Origin: Adineta ricciae
Lineage: Eukaryota; Rotifera; Eurotatoria; Adinetida; Adinetidae
Assembly: GCA_905250025.1 (NCBI GenBank)
Contig: CAJNOJ010000109.1
Coordinates: 186,001 to 250,000, forward strand
DNA: 64,000 nucleotides
Direction: 5' to 3'
Made by a program: the position numbers and the translations under genes. Shown here one piece after another: positions 12,178-23,814 of the stretch. Within the stretch, counting starts at the first letter, position 1. The number at the start of each line of letters is the position of its first letter. Under the pieces are notes generated by a model, which saw only the letters and a list, made by a program, of their open reading frames with translations, had not been told where the DNA came from and ran no database searches.

Positions 12178-13380
12178 TCATTTGTGAACATCGAATACAC
12201 GTTTTTCCAACTGGTAAACAGCATAAAATAAGCGTTGAGGATTGCTCGATCCATCTTTACCATATGACAGTGTCGCACGATGGCGAAAACCAACATTTTC
12301 AAGTACTGCTTGCCATTCTTCACCTGTTCGATAACGAATGCTTTTGGCATATTGAATAATATACCATTTTTGCTCCTCCCAATCAGCTGCCTTGTTTAGT
12401 TGATTTCTTTCCACATCATTTTTCGCTGAATTTGCAAATTCTCCCACTCCAGCAATCATCATGATAGCATGAACAAAATTCAGATACTTAGTTTCAGGTA
12501 AATAATCGGTTTTACAATCGTGCTCTCGAATGATCAGATAACCTCCGAGACGGAGAATTCGAGCTAATTCACTGGATGTTTGTTCAATCTTAGAGACATG
12601 GTGAAATGTAACGAATGAAGTAATAAGATCAATACAGTTGTCTTCTAAATTTCATAGAATAGAACTACCTGAGAAATAAGACGAGAGAAAAATGCTGAAT
12701 ACGAACGAAGCTGAATATTTGCTTGATTTTCATTCAGTTTGATAAATTTAATATCTGAATGGTCACATTCGTAAACATCAGCACCGAAAATGGAATCGTT
12801 AGATAAACCTAGATAACGTCCAACGGCAGCTGTTATACTACCGTCACCACAACCAAAATCAAAATAGGATCTAATAGATTCCTTATCTATAATCTGATTT
12901 ATATTTGATGGTTCTACGATAAATTTACTGTTGGACCATAAAGATTTACTGCTGAATTCAAATATACATTTCAGATCATCAACTCGTTGATGGATTCGAG
13001 ACTTATCTTCCCATTTACTGATGGACACGCTAGTTGCTATAAATAATTGTAACGTTAATAGATCTGAGTTAGCTTTTACATTCTATACCGTGTCGTTCTT
13101 TTGTTTTTTCAATTAATTCGTGTAAAAAGTCTAATTCGTCGAGCTTTGTCATTTCTTTGCTTAGCCGATTGTACAGTTCTGTCACGTAGTGTCTTTGTTC
13201 ATAAATTCTACCTAGGTATTTCAAAAGAGCTATCCGATATTGAACATTGTGCCATAACGAATGTTCAGGACACCGTGAGCACATCCATTCACTAAATCTA
13301 TCTATTCGTCGAGCACTGTTGGGTGCTTGTGAACGAACAGGTTGTGTTGAATTTCGAGATTTGTTACTAAGCGCACCATT
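12178..13380 (-). CDS. SAM-dependent methyltransferase, paralogue B (5' end unresolved)
   Basis: Paralogue of the gene immediately downstream. The exon at about 13380-13077 carries RRIDRFSEWMCSRCPEHSLW, matching the paralogue's block. The next exon (13033 to about 12716) has an intact motif I, YFDFGCGDGSITAAVGRYLG, followed by SIFGADVYECDHSD. The last exon (from 12646) has CIDLITSFVTFHHVSK, LRLGGYLIIREHDC, RYRTGEEWQAVLENVGFRHR and SSNPQRLFYAVYQ, and stops at 12178. The SAM-binding glycines and acidic residue are present, so this copy could be active. Substrate and methyl acceptor are unknown. Exons 5' of 13380 are uncertain; candidates extend to 14481. Both copies share strand and exon plan, which fits tandem duplication. 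Confidence 0.75.
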
Positions 13381-13609
13381 CTATGAAGAAAACGGCCTCT
13401 TTTTTCCTTCCCTATCATCAAGAAAATATCTACTAGTGCGTTCCTGAAAAGGTGGTTTCCAGCTACAACAGATCCTCGTCCGTTTTCTTCGCCATTCTTG
13501 AGAACTTGCTGATGCCTTAGATTTTGACCTTTGGTTTTGTCTAAAAATTCAAATGTGCACAAGCATTGTTCAACGTCATTTGAATGGTTCTTATCAGAAA
13601 TATACTAAC

Positions 13610-14481
13610 TTTCTATTGTCGAACATTTACTTCTTCTGTTCGACTGATGTTCCATAAATTTCTTTGTTCGCTGAGTTCCTTGAGTGTCATCTACAATTCA
13701 GTACAGTCTAAACTATGAGTACGGAAAAAGTATGTATGTATTGAAATAAGACGAATACACTTTAACCATTGTGTATTTCAACATCTTAGAAAGTTTCCTC
13801 CAAGGTGTTTATGAGCTAATATATACGTACAATGTTGATTTGAACTTTGTGCAGTTGATAGAGGATCTTCTATAATCTAGAAAACGAACAGTTTCTCAGA
13901 AAAGACAAACAACGCGATGAGACTTTACATAGTCATCAAGTCCATGTGTCAATACAGTCTTGGTTGTGGATGGCTAATATTATAAAGAAATGAAGATGCA
14001 AATCGTCTGAAGATATTTAGTAGAGTTCGATATACTTCTAATGATATACCACCAAGAGACTGAGCCAACGTTTCGAGTTCGTAATCATCCATAGCATGAT
14101 TGTCAATAGGAGAAATCAATTTCGTTGTCTGATCGTTATGGGAATGAAAATTGGACAAATCTTGAATAACACTCTCAGAGGATATCGCATGTTCAGTCTG
14201 TCTACAGAATATTTTGTGTTAGGAATCAATATGTGGGATTAAAATCATGAAGTACTGTTGAATATCACTGTTCTCGGAAGGATCAATGGAAGATATGATT
14301 GGGTTCGTCTGTAGGAAGAAAGAAGATGAAACTGAAAGTGTCTTTGTTGATATTACCTTTGACAGATCTGTCGACCACTGCAACACAGGAGGAAACACAA
14401 GAAAATAGGCAGTTTTACTTAATTAATACACTTACAGTGCATAGTGCAGATGTTGACTCATTTGGAATATCAATCTTGTTC
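13610..14481 (-). CDS. Candidate small multi-exon gene, or 5' exons of methyltransferase B
   Basis: Splice-compatible pieces: ATG at 14481 (MNKIDIPNESTSALCT|), then TNPIISSIDPSENSDIQ, then an exon from about 14205 with DDYELETLAQSLGGISLEVY that stays open to 13949. Further pieces are IIEDPLSTAQSSNQH (13878-13833) and YDTQGTQRTKKFMEHQ (13690-13610). The first three join in phase. Whether they end as a protein of about 130 aa or continue into the methyltransferase gene cannot be decided by eye. No domain was recognised. The sequence is acidic and polar, so disorder is likely. There is no independent support beyond splice signals and open frames. Confidence 0.35.
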
Positions 14482-15546
14482 ATGTCTAAATCATAGTAAA
14501 TACTTACATATGTGTGATGTATTCAAATAAAAAAATTTATCAAATAAATTATTAAAATGGTCTATTTTTTCCCAAGATAATTTAATTCTGCAGTCCTTCT
14601 ACATACCTTTGTAACTTACGAAAAGACGAGACAAAGCATGTAAAAGATGTAATAGATAAAACACTATCATCTATTAAGACTTTTTTCTTATCATCAACAA
14701 CACGAGATCATAGGAATGCCGTAAACAAGCGAAACTCATGAAAAACCGCGTTCAGACTTTGATAAAACATGTCGATTCAACACTTCTCAGTCACGAAAAC
14801 ATCGTTTTAACGAATCTCGAACGTGTTTGTACGCACGAGTATTACAATCTGCTCAAGTTTTCTTTATATTAATGTGTTATTTCGTAAAATGTACCGAGCT
14901 TTTATTCATGAAAATGTACGCTATCCCCAAATTTGTTTTCTTTAAAATCTCCATGTTTTTATGCATTTCTGTCTGGTGCTGTTTGTCTACCTGAGAGTAT
15001 TACTAATGGAAAATTTTGAATTGAAATTGTAAAAAAGATTAACAAAGGAGAGAAGTGAATCATTCGAACAGAAATCGAAAGTAACTCGATGTCTCTTTAT
15101 GTTGATGTTGAAACAAAAGTTTTCACTGATCAGATGACTGTGTAAACAATATGAGTTCGAAACCTCTTGCCAAACCATCATATTACGATATACAATTTCA
15201 TCAGTTTTTTCTTTTGTAACGTTCAAGAATTTTTTGTGTATTTGTTCAAATGAAGATTCAGAAGATCATGAAAATTGCTGACAGTTGTATATGCTCTCAT
15301 AAATCTTCAACATCTTTCTGAGAGAATGAGAATGAGGTTATATGTCACTATTCAAATACAACTACATCGTATAATAAACAATTTTTGAACAAAGGTATTG
15401 ATTTTCCATAAACGTTCGAACCGTTTTCGATACGGTTCTGTTCGATTACATGTACCATCATCTTCAGCAAAACCATTCTTGATTATGCGTCGAGTGTTTC
15501 CCACCGTATATGTATATAGAAGATCCGTATCGTCTCGATAAAACAT
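14482..15546. other. Intergenic, AT-rich
   Basis: Only short, compositionally biased frames occur on both strands (for example 14987-15226 -). They show no domain and no splice partners. Nothing is supported here. Confidence 0.5.
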
Positions 15547-17501
15547 TTGAGATTTTTCATACTTCGAGCCAAATATAGTTTAGCTTTGAAGATGAAAACA
15601 TTGAGTGAGAAAAAGCAGTTTCAAGAAGCGATTGATTTTTTCAACAAACATGATGATCGAAAAGATGGTCGAAACATTTCGGATGCAGCTATTAATCAGG
15701 CATTGAAATCCGTCACTAATATCAAAGATTTAACACGCGGTTTCGATATTGATCGACGATACTCGTCCCGAATTGAGAAAGAAGCTTTCACGTGAGCTTC
15801 GATTATTCATTTCCACAGTAAATAATAACAAATTCTAATAAAGTCTCTGCATGTATGTGACACTTAGTGAAATCCAGAAATGTTTGATAAGACAAAAGAA
15901 AAGACAACTGACATCTACGGGCCAATGATGAAAGATAAAATCATCATTTAGATAGTCGAAATGAAATTTATTTGAGTATGCACATAGGTTTTATAAAACA
16001 TAATATGTTAAATGAAGTAGTCAATATTTTCTTTAAGATTCTCCCATCCAGATGAAGCAAACACTGTTTTATTATTCAATACTTGTGCTCGAATAGCAAT
16101 AAAAGACTCATTAGCATTAGTTTAAAAAGTTTTCTCAAATCTCCCGAAGCATCATCATAATAGTTTGAATATAATGATAAATGCTTTCAATGTCTACATA
16201 AAATGTGATGATTTACCCAATGCTGAACAAATTTTCTTTCCAAAATCAATAGGATCTACAAAGAGAACAATGGCATCGAAATCAACTCAGTTATTTATCT
16301 TCTATTAATCAATGCATGTAGTCAAATTGGAATACTTTCGGTATCGGAACCAATCTACGATGAGATTCCCGTTGAGCATCTTAATAATGATCTTTTCATT
16401 CGAAATGCATTAATTGACATGTGGGTGGGAGAATATTTCATGCATAGTGAGATAAAATGTATTGTTTGCATTTTGAAATAGGACCAATCAGTATGTTTAA
16501 CAAAAGCTGAAGAGATTTTTTAATCGTTAAATCAACCAGATCCAGTTGGATATGCATCAATGAGTAAATAAAGAGAATACTTCGAATTAATTTGACTTTA
16601 TTTGTAAACTAGTTAATGCGTATGGTTTAAATGGCAAGCGTCGCCATGAGGTCGAAATTATTATTTGAAGGAACATACGTTAGTGTTTTGAATGCATGTT
16701 CACATTTCGGACTTGTGAGCGAAGCTTGTGAAATCTTTTTCAAAATTGAGGATAAAACGGAGGTGTATACAACCATAGGCAGCTGAAATCATGTATTCTT
16801 TTATATTTGTATCGGATGAGTTTCATTTGAATTTAGGTTGATTGTTTCGGTTGTTCCTTTCGTTTTCAAGAAGCTGAAGATTTGATAAACGATTATGAAT
16901 CTCGTCATTCTCCGTTGCCTTTATTATCTGCAACCGGAAATGACAAAAATCTTTCAACGTATTCAACAGTATTTTCCTGATTAACAGAATAGAATAGTAT
17001 CGGCGACAGTTTTGTTGAGCAATATTTATGCATCAATTGGTGATGTGGAAAAGTCAGCCGATATTAAAACCAATTTGAGTCTTGCTGGTTTGAACAAGAA
17101 AAGCGGTGTGGCCTGGACACAAACCAACGGACAAATTCATGTAAGCGATCTTATGCAAAAAAGGAATTTCTCTTTTTAGGACTGTAGACATTTCGTGCAC
17201 ATGATCGATCGCATCCACGTTTATCGGAAATTCCGGAAGAAATTGAGAAAATATCGAAAGAGAGCGTGGACATCAACCTGATGCATGTTTGTTGTAAATC
17301 CAAATACTAAACGAATTCAAATAGTCAAAAACCTTCGTGTGCGTGGAGAATGCCGTAAGTAATTATCTCAAATATCTTTCAGTATTCTTATCTTGTCTTT
17401 CGATAGATCAATCAACCAAATTGATAGCTGCTGTTCATGATGCGAACAGAATTCATCATTTTTATACGAACGGTGAATGTTCTTGCAATGATCATTTGTA
17501 A
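15547..17501 (+). pseudogene. Decayed DYW-type pentatricopeptide-repeat (PPR) gene
   Basis: An intact-looking N-terminus (15547-15795: TLSEKKQFQEAIDFFNKHDD, AINQALKSVTNIKDLTRGFD) runs into a stop. Recognisable PPR pieces then continue in shifting frames. They include DKTKEKTTDIYGPMMK (about 15900), GFIKHNMLNEVVNIFFKI (about 16000), LFIRNALIDMW (about 16400), YVSVLNACSHFGLVSEACEIF (about 16680) and a typical E-domain GDVEKSADIKTN...SGVAWTQTNGQIH (about 17050-17140). The end is a DYW-like tail: KNLRVRGECR (about 17330) and HDANRIHHFYTNGECSCNDHL (17440-17501). DYW proteins are RNA-editing cytidine deaminases of plant organelles, also reported from bdelloid rotifers. Here the HxE deaminase region is missing and the CxDCH-type motif is changed. 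With several stops and frameshifts this is almost certainly a dead gene. Confidence 0.8.
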
Positions 17502-18148
17502 AGAATAAACATCGAAATGATATTTTGCATAGCTTTTCTTTTTCACAACATACATTCGTTGACTTTTGATGAGCAGAGAACTTAATTCACAGAATCGATC
17601 GGAAATACTCGATCGACATTCTAATTTCCACACATCGAACTATTTCGCATAGCAAAATATGTTCGATTGTTGTGATATCAATGTCGTCTATGGTTTAGTA
17701 CAAAACCGAACTTTCAATTTGCATTTGATTCAATCAAAATATCTTTTTAATATTCGCATTGTCTTAAAAACGAATCATTTATTCCAAGGTGTTGACGTTC
17801 GTGTAATGATCAAAATAAAATCCATGTGGTTCGTCAGCTATAAATGTATTTCATAAGTACACTTTTATCAACCTAACGCCCTCTACATGTATTTACTGCG
17901 ATCGGTTCGAAATAACAAACCATTCCTGTCTTAATTATAAATAAATCACGAAATAGGAAAAATAAAGGAAGAGAAGTCAAATACTTTATCAATATTAAAC
18001 TATTCATCCATGATTTTTTCGTACGAAAGCCTGGAAAATAGATCGATGAACAAAAAACTTTGACAATAAGTACAAAGTCATAAATCATTCGAAAACACAA
18101 CCTTGTTCTTTTAAGTAATTTCAACTGAAAATCGAATATTTCTAGACC
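17502..18148. other. Intergenic region upstream of the helicase gene
   Basis: No gene is supported. Frames on both strands are short and lack domains. Its right end carries tttctagACC just before the helicase ATG, which suggests a splice acceptor in the leader. Confidence 0.5.
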
Positions 18149-20541
18149 ATGCAGATCTCGTCGCAAAAACCAACAGATAATTCGACGAGTAGATTCTGGA
18201 AACCAGGTAGTGCTCGTCCACCTCGACAACAATCCTCGTCGATTGTTGATCGACAAGATTCCACCTCGGAGAATGTCGATCTCTACCAACATTCCTCAAT
18301 GTCAATTTCTCAACACCGTCGAAACCTTCCAATTGCGAATTATCGTACACATATCTTGTATTTACTGGAAAAATATCGAACAATCATTATCATTGGGCAA
18401 ACTGGTAACATCGTTGAACTTGTCTTTAACGAAATTTTATAAAAATTCATTTAGGTAGTGGCAAATCAACTCAAATTCCTCAATATCTTCTCGAAGGTGG
18501 TTGGACTCGAAATGGGAAATTAATCTGTATGACTGAACCTCGTCGGATTGCAACTGTGCAATTAGCTCAACGTATTGCCGATGAAAAGGATGTTATCTTA
18601 GGGAAAGAAGTTGGTTATCGTATTCGTTTTGAAGATGTTTTTACAAGTGGATTAACACAAGTTATTGTTGTGACGGAAGGTCTTCTTTTACGTGAGATCA
18701 TGTATGATCCACTGTTAACACGATATAATGTTGTGATTATCGACGAAGCACATGAGAGATCGATTCAGACTGATCTTTTGTTAGGTTTGTTGAAGAAAAT
18801 CCAACGACGCCGGCGTGATTTACGATTGATCGTCACATCTGCAACGATTGATAGCGAACGATTACGTGCGTTTTTCGAACATCAAACAACTCCGATTGTC
18901 CGAGGCGAAAATCAATCGACAGAAGAAGAAGAAGAAAAGCTTGAAGAATGCTTTATTATGAGTGTTGAAGGTCGTTCGTATCCAGTGGAAATCTTTCATA
19001 CATCCGAATCTGTACCTGATTATCGCAAAGCGTGTGCAGAAGCTTGTATTGAAATACATGAAAAAGAGAAATACAACGAACAGGGTGATGTTCTTTGCTT
19101 TGTATCTGGACAAGAAGATATCGGACATATAACTCGTGAATTAAACGAATATGCAAGACGGTTGAGTGATGAACAACAACATTTGAAACGCAAAGATGAA
19201 CGGAAGAAGTTGATTATCTTACCGTTATACGCGAGTTTGAAATTTATTGATCAAATGAAAGTTTTCGAGAAAACGCCACCTAACACGCGGAAGATTATTG
19301 TGGCGACAAACATCGCAGAAACGAGTATTACAATTCCAGGTAAGACAGTCAAAAATCAAATTTTCTCCAAATGAAGAAGTTTTTGTTTAGGAATTGTGTA
19401 TGTTATCGATTGTGGTTATGTTCGATTGAAATTATTCAATCCGGAGTTCGGCTTTGAAGTTCTAACAACATTACCGGTAACACGTTCATCGGCGTTACAA
19501 CGTGCTGGTCGAGCTGGTCGTGTTCGTTCGGGAAAAGCTTATCGTCTCTATCCTGCATCCGAATACGAAAAAATGAAAGAATTTCAACTCCCCGAAATGC
19601 AACGATGTGACTTAGCACTCGCTGTTCTTCAAATCAAAGCATTAGGCATTCATAACGTCGTTCGATTTGACTTTCCATCGCCACCACCTTCGAAAAATCT
19701 TCTCCAAGCGATCGAATGTCTCTACGCATTACGCGCTATTGACGAACAATCGCGTTTAACGGCAGATTTAGGAATGAAAATGGCGGAATTACCATTGCAT
19801 CCGACACATGCGCGTGCTTTATTGATTTCGGCTGAATATGGTTGTACACAAGAAATGTTGAAAATTATCGCATCGCTTCAAGTGAAACACGTATTCATCA
19901 ATCCTCCGAACGAAAAAATGCGTGCAGCTAAATTACACGCGAAATTCGCTTGTCAAGAAGGCGATCTGATTACAGTGTTAAATGTTATCAAAGCATTTGA
20001 ACAACAAATGGCACCGCAACAATTCTGTGATAAGTAAGTCCTATTCTAAGTATGTCAAACATATCCTCTCATTCTCTTTGCTTTCAGACATATGCTAAAT
20101 CTCAAATCGCTAAAACGTATTCTTGAAATCAAAGATTCTTTAGAAAAATCTCTTCGCCGTTTAATATCAAAACCAAGCACAATTTCTTCTTCAACGGGTG
20201 ACGACGTGATACCAGTACTTAAATGTCTAACCGACGCATTTTTCATGAATGCTGCACGCTTAGCAATGGATGGTTATACCTACCGAACATTTCGTGGTTC
20301 ATCTCAGGAACTCTATATGCATCCATCATGTATTTTATCTCCAATTTTATCAGCACAAGAAACTACGCAAAGTCAATTGCCTAAAATAATCTTGTTTAAT
20401 GAATTAATTCAATCATCGAAGATGTTCATGTCGGATATCACTGTTATTGAACAAAATTGGTTGTATGAAATCGCGGGACATTACTATGAGCAGTTATCGA
20501 CACGACAATGGATGTTGAAAGAATCGTATGAATTTGAATAA
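18149..20541 (+). CDS. DHX35: DEAH-box RNA helicase DHX35
   Basis: Four exons (18149-18404, 18455-19339, 19391-20033, 20088-20541) join in frame to about 745 aa; the human protein is about 700 aa. DHX35 is a nuclear ATP-dependent RNA helicase associated with spliceosomes. All motifs are visible: Walker A GQTGSGKST (split by intron 1), Ia TEPRRIA, II IIDEAHERS, III TSATID, FVSGQEDI, IATNIAETSIT-type motif V (VATNIAETSITIPG) and VI QRAGRAGRVRSGK. The ratchet/winged-helix and OB-fold regions follow (PEMQRCDLALAVLQIKALG, LAMDGYTYRTFRGSSQELYMHPS). The N-terminus FWKPGSARPP and HRRNLPIANYRTHILYLLE match DHX35 rather than DHX8, 15 or 38. A short acidic insert (EEEEEKLEE) follows motif III. The gene appears intact. 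Its stop is only 87 bp from the next gene's start. Confidence 0.95.
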
Positions 20542-20628
20542 AGGAATCAACAATGTTTTTGTTGTTGGAGTCTAGTCAATAGATCGAAACGATATTAATC
20601 GGTGTTTTTTTTTGTTTATATATTTCAG

Positions 20629-23423
20629 ATGGAAAATAATGTGCTAAAGATAAAATTGATTTCGTTTAAAAATACGACGAAATCAAGTTCAAGTCATGTT
20701 CTTTGTTATGTGAAAAAGCTGACAAACTTACCATCGAGTGACGGTAATGTTTGATTTAGAATGAAGTTTTTTTCCTTGAAAGACTGAGATTCATTTTGTT
20801 TAGATTCTTCGGTAATTCTTGCACAAACCGACTCATCTACAGCACTTGTTCGTTCGATTGGTGACACATTTGATTGGACAAATTCGGATGGAAATTATTG
20901 TCAGTTAATATTCTTAACATCGAAATCGAAATCGAAAGTTATTGCTGATGTCATTTTATGGTACGATCATTTATTAAAACTTCTCGACGATCGTCGATAT
21001 AAAGAATCTGAAACAGATTTACTCTGCAGCGTAAGTGATAGGTATTCAAATAACGAAGAAAAATCCATTGGAGAGAATTGATTTAGACAACAATTCGAAA
21101 AGATTATCAGTTTGAATTTAGTGTTCGATTACTTGATGATCAGATGCCTGTCTTGTCCGAAAGTAAGTTTACTTATTCTTTTGCTTCTAATTTGATATTA
21201 TTCAACGGAATAACTTTCAACATATTTCCTGAATAGCGCCATCGACAATATCGAAAGTGACATTGAATAGTAAACTTTCTGGCCGACAGACTGTTCGTGG
21301 ACACATAATGAAAATCCAACAGTTCAATCATCCAGTCCATTGTGCTATTTGTCATGGTTTTATTTGGTACGTTCACGATGATATTTAAATTTATTTTTCC
21401 AACCAAAATTTTTCGTTCATAGGGGTTTACACCATCAAGGCTTCGAATGTTCACAATGCTCTCTCGTCACACACCGGAAGTGTCATCAACAAATACCATT
21501 CTGGTGTCGTAAATCTCTTTTTCCAGTAAGTCAATCATTTCGCTAAAGCATCATCATTAGTACATCGAAAAATCTACAAGGAACCTGCTACATCCAACGA
21601 AGGCTTTCGATTAAAATTTGATGTTTCTCATAAATTTAAACAACATGAGGCGCCGTTTGTTCGAGCGTTAGTCACTCGAAACCATGGGCATTGTAACCAT
21701 TGCGGCTCACCAATCTTTCGAAATGCTCTCAAGTGTACACGTACGATTCGCAAATCAAAAAATTGCATAATGCGTTGCCATGCTCTAACTCTAATAACGC
21801 CTGCCTATACTAAACAGATCTCGCTGTAGCTCATACCTTCTTTCCTCAATTCAATCTATACACTTTTTCATTTATTTTAGAATGTCATTTTATTATTCAT
21901 GAACATTGCAAATCAAATGTTCCTCTCATGTGTACACTCGCATATGATTCCATAGCTGAAGCCATACCTAACACTACCCCACCATCACATATAGGTGTGC
22001 GCTTTCATCCACCTAAAGCAACTATTAACCTACGTGAGCAATCGCGATCGTCCTCGTTCGATTTTTCATGGCTTGAATCATTATCGGAGTTGAATGTGAC
22101 GACAAATAAAGCTGTACCTTTACCGAAATTCAGTGATTTCGCATATGTTGGCCGTGTTGGCGATGGTGCATTTGCACAAGTTTATTGTGTTCAACATATT
22201 GCGTCAAAACAGCATATGGCCATCAAAGTTGCTGACGGATCAAATGAGCAAGCACGACAACAATTAGAAGTAGAACGACAAATTTTATTTCGATATAGTC
22301 AAGGAAATCCCTATATGATCAGAGCACACTGTACATTTCACCAAGGAGTTAGTTTAATTTACTCTGAGTTAGTTTTACCGAAATGGGCATTTAATTTGAT
22401 TTTTTAGACGAAACTGTTTCTTGTTATGGAACTTGTGCAAGGTGGATCGTTATATCATAAGATTCAAACTACACGTATGAATGAAGATGACATACGATTT
22501 TATCTAGCAGAACTCATCTGTGTTATACAATACTTACATTCTAAGAACATCGTCTACCGGTTTGTTTATTCATGTGATCAAAACAACAAATCCGTCGGAT
22601 CGTTTTTCTAGAGATTTGAAACTCGAGCATGCAGTTGTCTGTTCCGAAGGTCACATACGTCTCGTTGATTACGGACTTGGCCGATTACTGAAATCTCACA
22701 ATGAAGCTTGCCATACGTTCTGTGGTACATACAGTTACATGGCTCCCGAAGTACAATCTTTCCGTTCGAACTTCATAATTTTATTCATTCGTGTTAGGTT
22801 CGCTGTTTGGAAACCAGTTCATCGGAAGAAGGTTATAGTTATCCGGTTGATTTCTGGGCACTTGGTATTATGTTTGTGCAAATGTTATTTGGCGAACAAA
22901 TAGATTTTGCTTCTCAAATGTTTTCGAATGGTGATCAAAGTACCGAACAAAAAAATCTAGCTGAGTTATTGGAATTACCTCGTCATACCAGTCCGGAAGC
23001 GTGTTCGTGTATTCACGGTTTACTTGAAAATGATCCAAAGAAACGATTAGGTTCACCAGATTCACCACATGGTCCTATTCGTGATCATCCCTTTTTCAAA
23101 ATGGGTTATCGGATCGATTGGCAAGAAATTGAAGACGGAGTATTCAAACCATTAACAAAAAATCAATATGTAAGTGTAAGAGTCAACAATACACATTTCT
23201 ATTTGTTTTATTCTTATCTTTCGTGTAGATTGCACCTGTTTTATCTGACGTATCGATTCATCGACCACTTTCTACTCTCCTACTGGATAGAGGAAGTCAT
23301 GGACAAGCTGATTGGTTAGAAGCTGGACGATCTACATGTACATTAGCAGAAGATGAACAATTAAAATCATTTGATTTCATTAATCAATCTACATGGCTGG
23401 AATTGACTCAAGCAGATGCTTGA
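20629..23423 (+). CDS. Divergent protein kinase C-like protein (possible pseudokinase)
   Basis: Multi-exon gene whose ATG directly follows tatttcag. Layout: N-terminal C2-like region (20629-21165); C1A finger (about 21300-21525) with the complete H-x12-C-x2-C-x13-C-x2-C-x4-H-x2-C-x7-C pattern; degenerate second C1 (about 21640-21935); then an AGC kinase domain. The kinase keeps MAIKV (Lys), RDLKL (Asp), TFCGTYSYMAPE (PDK1-site Thr) and DFWALG. However, the Gly loop reads GDGAFAQVY, the catalytic-loop Asn is His (RDLKLEH), and DFG is DYG. The C-tail hydrophobic motif reads LKSFDFIN, with Asp at the usual Ser/Thr. Family: novel/epsilon-eta-like PKC, normally a diacylglycerol-activated membrane kinase. 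In C1B the first His is absent and only 10 residues separate the second and third Cys. Confidence 0.85.
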
Positions 23424-23814
23424 AATCAGAATACATCAGTTTGTACATGACCGGAAAATGTATTTTCTTAACAGAGTCGCCTTTTTTTTTCTTCTTTTCC
23501 AACCAGTTTATTATTTATCGAACGCGTTTGATATTATTGTTAACACTCCAGTAAATTTTCGTTCTTTTTCGAAATATTAACCCAACCGTCGACCAAATAT
23601 GTGTGATTGAGGATTAAGATGAATAATCAGTCAAGGTTATTTACTCCTCGACGTGAATAAACGCAAACGATTTTGTTCTTCTGTTTGATCATGTGAAAAA
23701 CAAATTTTTGTATTCTATTGTATTCACTAAGCTTCAAAAATACGGCCTATTTTTATATATACACAGCTTTCAGATTCTCTCTTTCATTTCGAACTTTTTG
23801 TCGTGTAATATCAA
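23424..23814. other. Short intergenic region
   Basis: AT-rich DNA between the kinase stop and the RidA start. It probably holds the kinase 3' UTR and the RidA promoter. No element was recognised. Confidence 0.45.

Noticed and set aside
18862-19156. Minus-strand frames across the DHX35 gene
   Set aside because: They lie antisense to a conserved helicase exon and have no domain.
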